In this document: positions 46,446-57,902 of the stretch, one piece after another
Layout of the letters: each line of letters starts with the position of its first letter
Numbering within the stretch: position 1 is the first letter of the stretch
Assembly (NCBI GenBank): GCA_963942565.1
Contig: OZ012699.1
Coordinates: forward strand, 26,533,371-26,597,370
Origin: Maea johnstoni
Lineage: Eukaryota; Annelida; Polychaeta; Spionida; Magelonidae
DNA: 64,000 bases
Reading direction: 5' to 3'
The notes under the pieces: model-generated
Database searches by the model: none
What the model was told of the DNA's origin: nothing
Seen by the model: the letters and a program-made list of their open reading frames with translations, nothing else
Made by a program: the position numbers and the translations under genes

Positions 46446-48364
46446 TAGTATTAAGCTGAAGCCATTGCAACAGCAGCTTACCTGAGGAATTGTACGCCAA
46501 CCAGAGCACTTCCGAATGGAACAACCCCTTATGAGAAATAGTTCGAGCGGAAGCCAGATGCTAGCAAACTGAAGGTGTTTGGGTGCATTGCTTATGCCTG
46601 TATTCCAGAAATCTAACGTGCAAAGCTAGATGATCGAGCTGTGAAACTAAGATTCGTTGGATATGGTCATGAAAGAAAGGGCTATCCATTGCTTGATGAG
46701 GAAACAAAGAGGATTTACATAAGGCGTGATGTAACATTCAATGAGGTAGACTTTGGCCATGACAAAATTCCTATTGAGAATGTACCAAACTATGTAGAGA
46801 AATTAATTTAGCTACGAAGAAACCAGTGACGTAGACTGTGGAACCAGCGGAACCAAGGCCTGATAGGCAAAGAAAACCTCCTGTAAGATTTTGCATTGAT
46901 GAATTTGTAGGTCATCTTGCAGTCTTTGAGGACAATGCTACTTGGGATCTAGTGAAATAACCCCCTGGGAGGAAACCAGTTGGATGCAAGTGGGTATTCA
47001 AAATCAAACATGATGAGTCTTGTGAAGTGGAGCGCTATAAATGTTGGCTGGTGGCAAAGGGATATTCTCAGAGCCATGGGATAGACTATGAAGAGACATT
47101 CTCTCCTGTAGTACGATTTACATCTATCAGAACCCCTTTAGCCTGGGCTGTCCAAACTGACATGCTGATCCACCAGATGGATGAAGTTACCGCCTTCTTG
47201 AATGGAAATTTAGAAGAGGAAATCTACATTGAACAGCCGGAGGGTTACTCCAAGTCAGGAGATCTTGTCTGCCACCTGAAGAAATCTATTTACAGCTTGA
47301 AACAGTCACCAAGATGCTGGAATAAGGAGCTGCAGGAGTATCTGACTTCAATTGGATTCATGCAGAGCACCGCCGATCCATGTGTATTCATAAAAGTAGA
47401 AGGTACTTTGACTGTAGTTGCTGTTTACGTTGATTAACCTGATCCTAATTACCATAACCACTAAGGATATGAAGAAACTGAAGATGTCCCTGGAGTCTAG
47501 GTTCAAGATGAAAGACCTGGGAGCCCTTTATTATTGTCTTGGAATTAGTGCCATACAAGACAAGGAGAAGGGATGCGTGTGGATCCACTAGAAGCAGTAC
47601 ATACAACGTATGCTACAGAAGTATGGCCTGGAGGATGCCAACCCAGTGACGACCCCATCAGATCCAAAGGTGCAATTGGTCAAGGAGGATGGAGCAAGCA
47701 AAAAGGTAGACCAATTGATTTATCAGTCCATTGTGGGTAGTCTACTTTACTCTGCAGTGGCAACACGGCCAGATATTGCACAAGCTGTTAGTGCAGTTGC
47801 CAAATTCAGTGCAAAGCCAACCGAAGCCCAACTAACAGCAGCAAACAGGATCCTTCATTACCTGAAAGGTACCATGGACCTTTGTCTCCTTTATCAGAAG
47901 ACAGAAGATGATGTGCTGAGGGCATATTCTGATGCGGACTGGGCTGGTGATCATGATGATAGACATTCAACTTCAGGGCTTGTTTGTTTATTGTCAGGTG
48001 AAGCCATTAGCTGGCTCAGTAAGAAGCAAGCATCAGTTGCTCTTTCAACTGCAGAAGCGGAATACATCGCATTGTGCGCAACAACCCAGGAAGTTGTTTG
48101 GTTGAGAAGATTGCTTGCAGAAGTAGGAGTGGAGTAACCTATTGCAACTAAAGTTTTCGAAGACAATCAAGGAGCTATTGCAATGAGTAAGAATCCTGTG
48201 AATCATAACAGGACAAAGCACATAGACATTAAATACCACTATGTGAGGGAAGCCATGGAGAAGAAAGTTATCCTTATATGTTACTTGATATGATGAACTA
48301 GTGTAGTATAGTACAATAAACAGTGTAGCAGAGTTTTGTCTCTTATCTTTCAATATCCAACACA
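46446..48364 (+). mobile_element. Ty1/copia retrotransposon fossil, 5'-truncated
   Basis: The parts in order are an integrase carboxyl region (LKVFGCIAYA; LRFVGYGHERKGY), a reverse transcriptase (YEETFSPVVRFTSIR, HQMDEVTAFLNG, VVAVYVD) and an RNase H region (ADWAGDHDDRHSTSG, ALSTAEAEYIAL, EDNQGAIAMSKNP). Two long open stretches remain (47027-47437 and 47610-48137). Gag, protease and most of integrase are absent. It breaks Polinton-like fossil C. It looks younger than the gypsy copies because its text is better kept, but it is not whole. Confidence 0.9.
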
Positions 48365-48935
48365 CTTTGCGTACAGATCTTGAGTAAGCTAGACGTATAT
48401 AACGCAGGGCTAGGGGAAAAGGGACTAAGGAGTTTTGTGGAGACCAAGGAGGTTATTTATTTATCCAATTGTTTTCTCAATAAATCGTTTAATTTTTAAA
48501 TATCCTTGGAAGCCCAAACTAAGATCTAGGGTACATAACTTAAGGCATATTTCATGTCTGCTTACTTAATGGTTTACACAGGTCCTATTAGTTATCTTAA
48601 TGTACAAGTTACTGAAATGATTGCCTATAATTATGATGTTATAAACAATGAATACTAGCTTCAAAGAATGTCTTTAATTTGATAGCACCAAATTGACTGT
48701 ATGCTTATGCTGACTACAATGATATACCTTATATATGTGTGTATTAACAATTGAAATTCATTTTAGATATATATGTATTTACTGTTCATTTGCAGCTTTT
48801 ACAGAGATAATTAGACGACATGGAAATGGTGTATCAATAAAGTTCAAGTCAAGAGAAGTGTGCTCAGTTATCCTTGTCATGACCCTGGTGAAGCTGCTCC
48901 AAATCCCAACCAACCCCCCACAGCCACACATCCAC
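48365..48935 (+). repeat. Second copy of the unclassified 560-bp block
   Basis: It matches 31888-32450. A splice-acceptor-like TTTGCAG near 48790 precedes FTEIIRRHGNGVSIKFKSRE-type text, also present in the other copy. It is placed directly after the copia fossil. Confidence 0.5.
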
Positions 48936-49235
48936 TCAAAAAAGATAACATATTTAGAAAAAGAACAGAACCAATAGTCTGGTACACTGAAACACTGCTA
49001 TTTGTAGTAGACAGTGCCGGTAACAGTGGGTCAGGGTATCATACGGCCTACCCTGATGACTGTGGTCTAAGGCATTGCCACTTGCTAGTAGCTGTCACTC
49101 ACCTCAGCCCGGGTTACAATTACATCCTAGACATGTGAGGAAGTTGCTAGTGAATTGAGGTAAAGGGGTGGTTTTGCTTAGTACTCTACTTTCTTTCACC
49201 ATTTACAACTTATTAGTCACAACGTAAATGCCATA
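48925..49235 (+). repeat. Duplicated block with SINE, second copy
   Basis: It matches 36990-37320. The SINE part lies at about 49055-49210 with decayed A and B boxes. Confidence 0.65.
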
Positions 49236-51176
49236 TGGTGGAAAAAGTCAAAAAATCGTGAAAAGAGTTCAGAGTACTAGACCAAAGATGGTATACGCCT
49301 ACCACCTATCCTCTGGTGTAATTGTTTGCCAAGCATGTTTTGGATGTCGACCATTTAAGAGGAAAGTAGGTGGCGCCTGAACCATTGAAAGTGTACATTT
49401 TTTTATCATTGGCCCAGATTCCTCATATCAGCGTATCTGGGAACCAATTTTTCAAGTAAATGCCGCTTACTGTGATTTTTCGAAATTTAATTTCTGAGTA
49501 AAGAAATTATGTTGGTCCTGATGTGGAATTTTTCCGATTGTACTTTTTCAGGGGAGTAATAAAGAAGTGAATGACCACATTCAATGGGTTTATAGTGTTC
49601 ATTGTTTTTTGCCATTTACCGTTAGGTAGCCCGGGGAAGGGGATATGAATATCTTTGAGACAAACCTTTAAGCCTTGAAACTAGCTGTAATAGATATTTC
49701 TGTATCATTCAGTAGGGTCCAGCCTGGGGCAAATTTGGATCAAAATAGGCATGAAAATCCTGAGAAAAGATAAAGCACGGAAAAAAACGCAATAATTCAG
49801 CGCTTCAGTCTAGTAAGTAATGGATACCCCCTGGATACCAAATGGTTGATGCTTTTATATAAATTAAAACTCACATTTTGTTGCTGATTTTAATTTGATT
49901 AATTGTTGATATCTACACATTAAAAAAGATATGAAAGTCATTCATGAAAACAATGCATTGAATTACATAGATGGTGATTCAGTGTCCAGCATAAGTAGTA
50001 GTCCTTATACTAGTCTGAACTGTAATAGTAATGTGTGAAAAGGGCTTTTTTATTCCCTACCTGTGTAGCCTTAAATTTACCATCAAAACCCAGGTAATCA
50101 TTATCACGTGACCCTTTAAATTATCTAAAAATGCAAGTTAATTTGCTTTTAATCTACCGAATTCTTCCGATTGAGCACATATGCCCAAATAAGCGCACAG
50201 GGACTATTTTCCACGGTTAGAGTGTGAATGACCAGCGCAAATGTCACCGAAAATTTGTAAAACCTCCCCCCAGAAGAAGTAAGAAAAGCAAAATTACATA
50301 CCTTTACTCTAGCCGTGCCTACAAACCAGCAATGAATTCCGCAATTTCAGCAGTTACTTTTGTGCTCTCGCCGTTCATATTTGCCACATGATTGTACTAT
50401 TGTAGCTGCAAACATCTAAGCTAACAGCGTGAGCGCAAAGGCGCAATAACGGCCAATGCTCTCAGATTGGCAATCATTGAGGTGTGCGGAAAAAACGGAA
50501 GATCCCCAACAACCCTACTTCAGAAAAAATTCCCAACCTCTATCCGCACTGTGCGCTTAATCGGAAGAATACGGTATATTACAGTATAAAACCAATTAAA
50601 ATTTCAACATATCTAATAAGTTTTTTGGTAGGGCTAGTACATGCTGGAGATCAGCTAGTAGATTTCAGTGCTGCTAATTTTACCTGGCTTGTAGAGCTTT
50701 TTGCTTATTATTATTGCTATCAAAATGGAGGGATTTCATTCGAGCTTAAAATTCAGCAAGGGAACAGCTATAAATTAATTACAATAAAAAGATCACTAAT
50801 ACTTTGTGAGTAAGACATCATTTTAGTCTTTTAATCAGGGACCTCAAACCTTAATGTGATTAATCCAAGGGGTCTACACAGACATGTATTTTAGACCTGT
50901 GGCTATGGAAGAGTATCTCTCTATCTCCCACCCCCCCCCCCCCCCCCCCCCCCAAACCCATATGAAACAATTGTGTAGATCACATTTTAGATTATAGTGC
51001 TACGTGTTGTTGTATTATAATACAGAAAATCAAGATCCCTTAACCCTCAACCATTTGGCATAACAGGTACTCAATGTAAGAATGTTCCACTAACTTAAGA
51101 GGAACAACAAGTAAATGATTGTATTCAGCATTGGACTATACACACATACTGTGTATGTGTCAGGACATTGCAGTGA
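49236..51176. other. Gene-free stretch
   Basis: No convincing coding frame. A 109-codon plus-strand frame at 50484-50813 has no recognisable domain. A poly-C tract lies near 50932-50953. Confidence 0.45.
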
Positions 51177-51826
51177 ATGTATGCATAGGCCACATCTCAA
51201 GAGGTCAGCTCTGCGTCTTTCCACACTGTGTGTCCTCTTATGCTACACCAGACCTGAAGACTGACGATGTCTTGTCACATATATTGCATTGGAAGGGTCT
51301 TTATGCCTTACAAGACTAGAATATTGTTTAAAATGCCTTGTCGCATTGGAAGGCTTTTTCTTCACTGTGTATTCTCATATGACTTGTCAGATAGAAATTA
51401 CTTTGAAATGTCTGGCCACATACATTACAAAGGAAGACTCTTTCCCTACTTTTCATTCGTTTTTGTTGTGCCAGAGAAGAAAATTGTTTAGATGCTTTGT
51501 CACATACATTGCGGTCTTTCCTCACTGTGTACCCTCTTAAACTGTACTAAATTGTCAGATAATGCAAAGATCATATTACATTCATCACAATGATAAGGTT
51601 TTTCTTCAGTTTGCATCAGATTATGTCTTGCTGAATAAGATGGTTTTGTGAAGTCCTTGTCACAAAAGTCGCACTGAAAAGGTCTCTCCCTATAGTGTGT
51701 TTTCCCAGGCATCAGAGTGGATGAACACTCTTCTGACTTGTTATGTTCATCACACGGAAAAGGTCTTTCCCTATTGCGCCCATCGTTAGGGGCTATCACA
51801 TCTGAAGACATGGTAGGTGTAATCAC
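51177..51826 (-). pseudogene. Decayed paralogue of the C2H2 zinc-finger gene
   Basis: On the minus strand a frame of 108 codons starting at 51826 gives MSSDVIAPNDGRNRERPFPC-like text. It matches the N-terminus of the gene at 5783-7465, including RHNLMQTEEKP and the degenerate first fingers. Beyond it, parts of four or five fingers are recognisable in different frames (for example FLCNVCGQTFQSNFYLTSH near 51400), with frameshifts and missing halves. Only about a third of the finger array remains. The 5' flank to about 52080 also matches 7800-7990, so the duplication included the promoter-side exon. Confidence 0.85.
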
Positions 51827-52184
51827 TAAGACATAATCCAGTCTATCTAGTTGCGGAATAATTCTTTAAGTTCCTCTCGTCACCGTTTTTCTGAACTTCT
51901 CTTGAGTAGAGCCCTTCACCTGAGATCTCTCTCCAAGAAGCAAAAATGAACTTTTGACAGCAAAAATGAACTTTTGACGTTGACCTTGATTGAGTTTGGC
52001 TTCATGGGGTGATGTTCAGTCACTCTGTAGTTTGGTTGATGCATTAACCACATAACGGACCTGAAAAAAGTAGAAGGAAAATGATTATTTCTATGACACT
52101 CATAACGATATCTTAATTTATATCTGTATTTTTAGTGTATAATGGCAATCATTACATATCCATAATTTTGTACAATAAGATAAA

Positions 52185-52570
52185 ACCAAGCTTTTAGTAA
52201 TATTTTGAATAAATTGAAATTTAATCATGCCTGAGCCATAAAACATTCATTTGGGTTCCTAATTTACCTAAGTTATGGGCCCAGCTGTTCCTTAAAGTAA
52301 CGAGTTGTAGTTTATCCCAGCATGTATATCCAATTATGGATTAACATATTATTCAATTTCATTAGGGACGTCTTCCATATTTTCCCAAAATGTTTCAAAA
52401 TTCTGTAAATATTTCCTTTGATTTCAACTGCATGATAATAAAGTTCTTATAATCCCTATATATAATATCTGCAATATGTCAAAATATCTCCAATGAAATT
52501 ATTCTCTGCTCCAAACTTCAGAAAATGTCTTTCATATGCTAATGATGTACTTGAAATCCTGCAAAACTTG
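52185..52570 (+). repeat. Dispersed ~380-bp AT-rich repeat, copy 1
   Basis: It matches 55700-56050 (shared CATGTATATCCAA, TCATTCAATTTCATTAGGGA, AATAAAGTTCTTA-like words in order). It lies upstream of the decayed zinc-finger copy, in what would be its first intron. Confidence 0.6.
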
Positions 52571-52714
52571 TTAAAAAAGAATGGCTATGATTGACATTCT
52601 AACATGGCTACCACATCATGGAATACAAACATACACATTTCTTGTCAATTAGAATATTTTTGAGTTAATATCTTCCTTTTCAGTTTGCAAGTGACAACTT
52701 TCTCTCTGGGTATG

Positions 52715-52925
52715 ATATATGACACAAATATGACATCCCTGTGGGTAGCACAACATGAATGAATCCTCCGAGAGAGGATTATCGTACGAGGGGTGCGGGA
52801 TCATTCCTGTTACACCCCACATGAATGCCATGTTTGTTTTATTATACTGAACAAAGTATAAAAAGCATAAGGGGAAAAATGACAAATACCAGAGACTTTT
52901 GTTATATACTCTTTTCTATAGTCGG
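52715..52925 (-). repeat. Degenerate relative of the 63.7-kb hairpin element
   Basis: It shares ACAAATATGACATCCCTGTG, GAGAGGATTNTCG and TTTGTTTTATTATAC with 63590-63810, in inverted orientation. Arms are still recognisable but much less complementary, so this is an older copy. Confidence 0.65.
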
Positions 52926-52929
52926 CAAA

Positions 52930-53035
52930 CTCCATGGCCGGTTTCATTGAATTAGATGAATCCCGCTCTTAGGGACCACAGCCTGTTGCTCGATGACCAA
53001 CCAGGATCAAGAATCTTCACTTGAGTTTATAATAA
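52930..53035. repeat. Piece of a second hairpin-type repeat
   Basis: The minus-strand text GAAGATTCTTGATCCTGGTT with a GGCTGTGGTCC block matches 62783-62875. It has no coding content. Confidence 0.45.
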
Positions 53036-53046
53036 TTCATAATAGT

Positions 53047-53048
53047 AA

Positions 53049-53101
<53 letters not shown>

Positions 53102-53124
53102 ATAATAATAATAATAATAATAAC
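53047..53124 (+). repeat. (ACT)n then (AAT)n microsatellite
   Basis: About 17 ACT units followed by about 8 AAT units. Confidence 0.95.
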
Positions 53125-53129
53125 ACTGG

Positions 53130-53455
53130 GTTCAAAAAATAGCTCAGTTGGTTAGGTGTTGGACTAGTAATCGGAGGGTCGCTGGTTCATTTCCCGGCCA
53201 GGGCACTTTGGTCTGTCCTTGGGCAAGACAGTTTATTCCATATTGCTTCCGTCTACCCAGCTGCAAAGTGGGTACCTAGCATAAATAACGCAGTGTTTAG
53301 AGCGTGTGCGCTATATGCTGCCATTTGCCCTGGAATATCCCCTGAGGGATTGAAATGGGTTCCGTGTGTACAGTGCCTGCTAGGGGAGGAAGGTCGTGTG
53401 AGCGCTTCGGTGGCTACAAGACTATAAACCGAATACTTTTACCTTTACCTTTACT
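53130..53455 (+). repeat. tRNA-derived SINE with (ACCTTT)n tail
   Basis: The head has TAGCTCAGTTGGTTAGG (A box) and GCTGGTTCATTTCCCGG (B box) at tRNA spacing. Next comes the TGTCCTTGGGCAAGACAGTT block typical of metazoan tRNA SINEs, a body with GCGCTATATGCTGCCATTTG, and a tail of CCTTTA repeats. The A and B boxes are well kept, so this copy may be relatively young. It belongs to a different family from the SINE at 3245. Confidence 0.85.
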
Positions 53456-53935
53456 AATAGTAACCTGCTCTAGGAGGCGGCTGCTATATTCATGTTAAAT
53501 GTAAACAGGCTGATATTAAAGAAAATCTGTGATTTTGACTTCCTGATACAACGAGGAAAATAGAATTGAAAATATATCAATGAAAATATCAAGTTACTAA
53601 TTTATTTACTTTTCAAATATGAATGTTTTGAAAGACTGAGGTTCTCCCTTCTACCCAGTGGGCTGTTTCAGTCCATCCCCTACGAACTTAGCAGCAGTAT
53701 TTCAATATGTAAGTTGGGTACGATATGTTCAGTATGAATTTCTTGGTTTTTGTTTGTTTTTGGCAAGTGATAGAGTGGAAATTGATCAAGGGATGTAGGT
53801 GGTTGTGGCAATGCAGTGCCCTCCCATTCATCAGCCCAAACCTTACCCTACGCCTACGGGCTCGGCGGTTGGTTGCTGACTAGGCCAGGTACTGTATGGC
53901 CCCAATCATCTACCACCCGTGATCAGTTTCTACAA
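53456..53935. other. Gene-free stretch
   Basis: No supported feature. Confidence 0.4.
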
Positions 53936-53939
53936 TGAA

Positions 53940-54800
53940 TCTGTAAATTCAATTGATTACCTTAAATCATGCAGTAAATATATCCCGTAACCCGTAGTCC
54001 TAAAAATGCTTGCTCCAGTATGAGTGCTTATATGTGTCCTCATAGCCTTGCAAAGTTCAAAGTGCAAAGTGCTATCTCTCTTGTTTAGTTTGTGTACACG
54101 AATCTGCTTGGGTGCGACATTAGATCTAAGTAGAACATGGATTGACCGCCACAGACCAATAATTATGGGATCCATATTGAAGCCTAGGACACACATAATC
54201 TCGCCGAATCTAGTCTCATCGTGATGTCACCAGTAGACACCAATGGGAACTCTCGTATTTGTTTACATTATAGAGGAGGTTGCTCACGCACATGCGCAGA
54301 ATGCACCTCTTGAGCGGTTGTTGTCAATACCTGGGCTGGGAGTCGTTTCGTGTCGTCCAGGCAGTTGGGCGAGATCTGCTGGCTGGGTATTCGATGACAG
54401 ACTTCGTTTGGGTGTGAGCTGATCCGATTACTAACCCACCTTAACCCTTCCGCTGCTGAGGCTACTTTCATTCAAAGCACAAGGATGCAAAGATCTTTGA
54501 AACCCATCTAAACCCTGTCACGTTGGTATTCATTGGATAGCTCTCGCTGAGCTCTCTCAGATGAGGACCAATGTTCCAGCGTTTCTGTCATATTTCAGGT
54601 CTTTTGCATTATTTTGTATTGGTCAAATAAGCCACCAGCAGCATAAGGGTTAAACTTGAAACGTTTGACCCACTGCGACTCGAAAATGAATACTGCGATT
54701 TCTAAATTTGGATACTGCGATTTCTAGGTTTTGGACATGTCAATGAGATCGCTTCATCCCCTTACAGGTATACAAGCGAAAGGACGTTGGTAGCTTTGGA
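53940..54800 (+). repeat. Degenerate ~250-bp unit repeat, leftmost copies
   Basis: It contains the words AAAGTGCAAAGTGCTATCTC, ACACGAATCTGCTTGG, CGTTTGGGTGTGAGCTGA and ACATGTCAATGAGATCG in the same order as the units at 56900-57460, 57790-57905, 58590-58720, 59249-59345 and 61077-61160. It is a dispersed or once-tandem family with no coding potential. Confidence 0.55.
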
Positions 54801-54849
54801 AACGATGACCTGCAACTGCAGTAACTATAGTTCAGACATAAACCCTACC

Positions 54850-54945
54850 TAATTTCCCATTCCTGATATCATATAGTCGGCAACACAGAACATCCCCAAT
54901 AAACTATCGTTGTATATAGTAAGGTTCAATAGTATTGAACTACAG
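54850..54945 (+). repeat. Left arm of a 1.4-kb inverted repeat
   Basis: About 80-95 bp here, including ATAGTAAGGTTCAATAGTAT, are complementary to 56195-56285. A further related word pair is at 62583-62655. Confidence 0.6.
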
Positions 54946-55015
54946 AAAGTTTGGAACTGGAGGAACAAATTAAAAACATTGCACATTCATGCATGGGGGA
55001 GAAAATATTGTAATT

Positions 55016-55301
55016 GGGGGAACCGGGAAGAACAGATGAGAAATATACCACCTTCATTTTCGGAGGACGGAGGAACTAGAGTAACTGACAATACGTAACT
55101 GGGGGAACTGGGAAGAACAAATGCGAAATATGCAACCTTCGTCCTTTGAGCAGGAACTAGAGTAACTGAGATTAACTGGGGGAACTGGGAAGAACAAATG
55201 CGAAATATGCAACCTTCGTCCTTAGAGGAGGAACTAAAGTAACTGAAATTAACTGGGGGAACTGGGAAGAACAAATGCGAAATATGCAACCTTCGCTCAT
55301 C
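55016..55301 (+). repeat. 77-bp minisatellite, ~3.7 units
   Basis: GGGGGAACTGGGAAGAACAA recurs at 55101, 55178 and 55255 (exactly 77 bp apart), with an older 85-bp unit starting at 55016. The minus-strand 110-codon frame is a translation of the array. Confidence 0.9.
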
Positions 55302-55699
55302 CAGGTGGTGTTTGCACATCGAATGCTACCTCACTTTTTGTATTTAAGATTGAAAACGTCATTAGTCGAATGCGAACAATGTTGAAATCTCCTTTTCAAC
55401 ATGGTTCTCATTCAATACTTCCATCCCAAAAAGAAAAACATTCGACTGAAATTTCCGAAAATGATGTTGAAAACCATTTTTGGTGATGTCGATTTTGATT
55501 TTATGCAAATGAGCTGTTTGATTGACAGCTCAAGTCGAGTCTGAAGTGAAATAAGTGGAATTCAAATCGTTTTGTCGTAATGTACTTGAACACAGCAGAA
55601 CAAGGAAAATGGCTCTTTCTCGAATAATCCGAACAATATCTAAGTTTTTATCTTTATTTTTGATCCTCACATTTCCACTGTTTTGTCCATTCCGTACGA

Positions 55700-56050
55700 T
55701 AAGATACTACCATGCTTTTAGTAACATTTTGAGAAAATCGAAATTCAATTATACCTGAGCCATAAACTATTCATTTGGGCTCCTTAAACTAATCAGTTGT
55801 AATTAACCCCTGCATGTATATCCAAGCATCGATTAACATATCATTCAATTTCATTAGGGATGTCTTTTGTATTTCCCCCCAAAATTCAAATTTCTGTAAT
55901 TTTCCACTATGAAAATAAAGTCCTTAAACTAAGCTTTGTATTCAATATTTCAAGATATCTCCACTAAAATTCTTCTCCCTTCCAAACTTCTGTAAAAATT
56001 CCTTCGGATAATATCTTTCTGATTCCCCTAAACTTGTTGTGAATGTCCCC
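55700..56050 (+). repeat. Dispersed ~380-bp AT-rich repeat, copy 2
   Basis: It matches 52185-52570. It lies between the arms of the 54850/56285 inverted repeat. Confidence 0.6.
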
Positions 56051-56194
56051 AATTCGAAATTACGCTTAATATACCAGCCGAGCCGAATCTAGTTACCAGT
56101 TTATATACTAGTTATACAATTATGCATCTGGTTCATACTATATATATAGAGTCAATAGCAAAACTTATTTAATACATATTGTATCAGAGCATGG

Positions 56195-56285
56195 GCATCG
56201 CTTAGTTCAATGATATTGAACCTTACTATATGCAACGACATCTTATTGTGGATACTCTGTGTTGCGCATATAAGGATCAATGACA
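56195..56285 (-). repeat. Right arm of the 1.4-kb inverted repeat
   Basis: Complement of 54850-54945, with about three quarters of positions matching by eye. Confidence 0.6.
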
Positions 56286-56571
56286 TCCTCTAAATTTATG
56301 TTAGCATATATGGTTTAGCATAAAGCCCATAAAAGGAAACCAAAGTTAGGCTTCTTGGTCATGAAAGCGTCATTAAATAACATACGATATGCCTTCTTCC
56401 AGCAAATATTCTGGATCTTTTATCATGAGCATATAAACAATTGCAATACATGCTATTTAGGTGGTTGATAATATAATTGTTGCATTTACTATAAACCAAA
56501 TTTCAAATTAAGGCCCTTCCGTACATGTGTCTGGCTTTTACAAAAATTGCAACTTATCCAACTCGATAGCT
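56286..56571. other. Gene-free stretch
   Basis: No supported feature. Confidence 0.4.
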
Positions 56572-56851
56572 GGTTGGAAATGGGAAGAGTATCATACAGT
56601 CAAATTAAAACGGCGCTATCTTTGATTAATGACGGCAATACATATACCTAGCCATCGGTGAACGAAAGGAGATTAAATACGTTTATCAACTCTTAGTATT
56701 TGTCCAGATTATAGCATTATCCTTCCGACTTGATTTTGGTCCGAAGCCTGCTATCATAGTGTATAGGAGACGGCACTAAACCCTAGCCCCCTATACACTA
56801 CTCAAAAGTCAGTAAAAAAGGGTGCTAGGGTTTCGGTACTGAACTAGAGCA
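56572..56851 (+). repeat. ~280-bp dispersed repeat, copy 2
   Basis: It matches 19635-19917, 37 kb away, including AAACGGCGCT, GTCCAGATTATAGCA and GCCTGCTATCATAGT in order. Confidence 0.65.
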
Positions 56852-56899
56852 TCGCTGTGCTAGCGGTTATTAATATTAGATATAACTGTATATGTAAAT

Positions 56900-57456
56900 G
56901 TAGTTGATTACCTTACCTCAAACCATGCAGAAAATGTATCCCGCAACAGTATTACCAAGAATGTGTGCTCTGATACGAGTTCTTTTGTCCTAAAAGCCTT
57001 GTGTTTAGAAGTACAAAGCACAGAGTGCTATCATTGCTGTACAGTTTGCGTTCACAAATCTGCTTGACCTTGAGTACGACATCGTTTGGGTGTTAGCCGA
57101 CTCGAATCCTAATCCACCTTATAACCACAACGTTTGCCGGCCCACTGCCACTCCAAAAAGATTCCTATGCTGTGTTGTAAACATGTCAATGAGATATATT
57201 ACTCCACTGCAGGTATACAACGCCTTGTCAACGTACAAAGTTCAGAGTGATATATCTTGTGCTATCTCCCTTGTTAAGTTTGCTTACACGAATCTGCTTG
57301 GCCTTGGGTACGATTTCGTTTGGGTGTTTAATAGCTGACTCGATTTCCTATCCACCTTATAACTATAACATTTGCCACTCAAAATGGATGCTGCGATCTC
57401 TAGGTTGTGTTGTGAACATGTCACCGAGATTGATTGATCCACTGCAGGTATATAAC
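56900..57456 (+). repeat. Two tandem ~250-bp units
   Basis: The units begin near 56900 and 57222. Each runs through CTTGTNAACGTACAAAGTTC, ACACGAATCTGCTTG, GGTGTTAGC, CCACCTTATAAC and ends at CCACTGCAGGTATA. The second unit is cut by the palindromic element at 57457. Confidence 0.65.
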
Positions 57457-57787
57457 TACGATGGACCAAGTGTGAATGAGAAAATATATTTAAATATATT
57501 TTCACCACCGTATTTTGTTTGGAGAAAATATATTTAAATATATTTTCACCACCGTATTTTGTTGGGAGAAAATATATTTAAATATATTTTCTCCCAACAA
57601 AATACGGTGGTGAAAATATATTTAAATATATTTTCTCCCAGCAAAATACGGTGGTGAAAATATATTTAAATATATTTTCTCCCAACAAAATACGGTGGTG
57701 AAAATATATTTAAATATATTTTCTCCCAGCAAAATACGTTGGTGAAAATATATTTAAATATATTTTCTCATTCACACTTGGTCCATC
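57457..57787. mobile_element. 331-bp palindromic foldback element built from a 44-bp period
   Basis: Seven identical 22-bp palindromes (AAAATATATTTAAATATATT followed by TT) are separated by six 22-bp spacers (CACCACCGTATTTTGTTTGG with AG, and variants). The spacers read one way twice and the opposite way four times, so orientation flips at the third palindrome. The outer ends are complementary (GATGGACCAAGTGTGAATGA and its complement). GTATATAAC flanks both sides (57448-57456 and 57788-57796), while the uninterrupted sister unit near 57220 reads GTATACAAC once. This supports an insertion with a target duplication of up to 9 bp. Confidence 0.85.
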
Positions 57788-57902
57788 GTATATAACGCCT
57801 TGTAAAGGTACAAAGTTCAGAGTGCTATTTCTCGTGTTATCTCTCTTGTTATGTTTGAGTACATAAATCTGCTTGCAATGGGTACGATTTTGTATGGGTG
57901 CG

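Noticed and set aside
50484-50813. 109-codon plus-strand gene
   Set aside because: No recognisable domain, no paralogue, a weak start context and no paired splice signals.
54987-55319. 110-codon minus-strand protein
   Set aside because: It is the translation of a 77-bp minisatellite.
57457-57787. CRISPR-like array of regular palindromic repeats
   Set aside because: The 22-bp spacers are copies of one another and flip orientation. There are no cas genes and the context is animal nuclear DNA.
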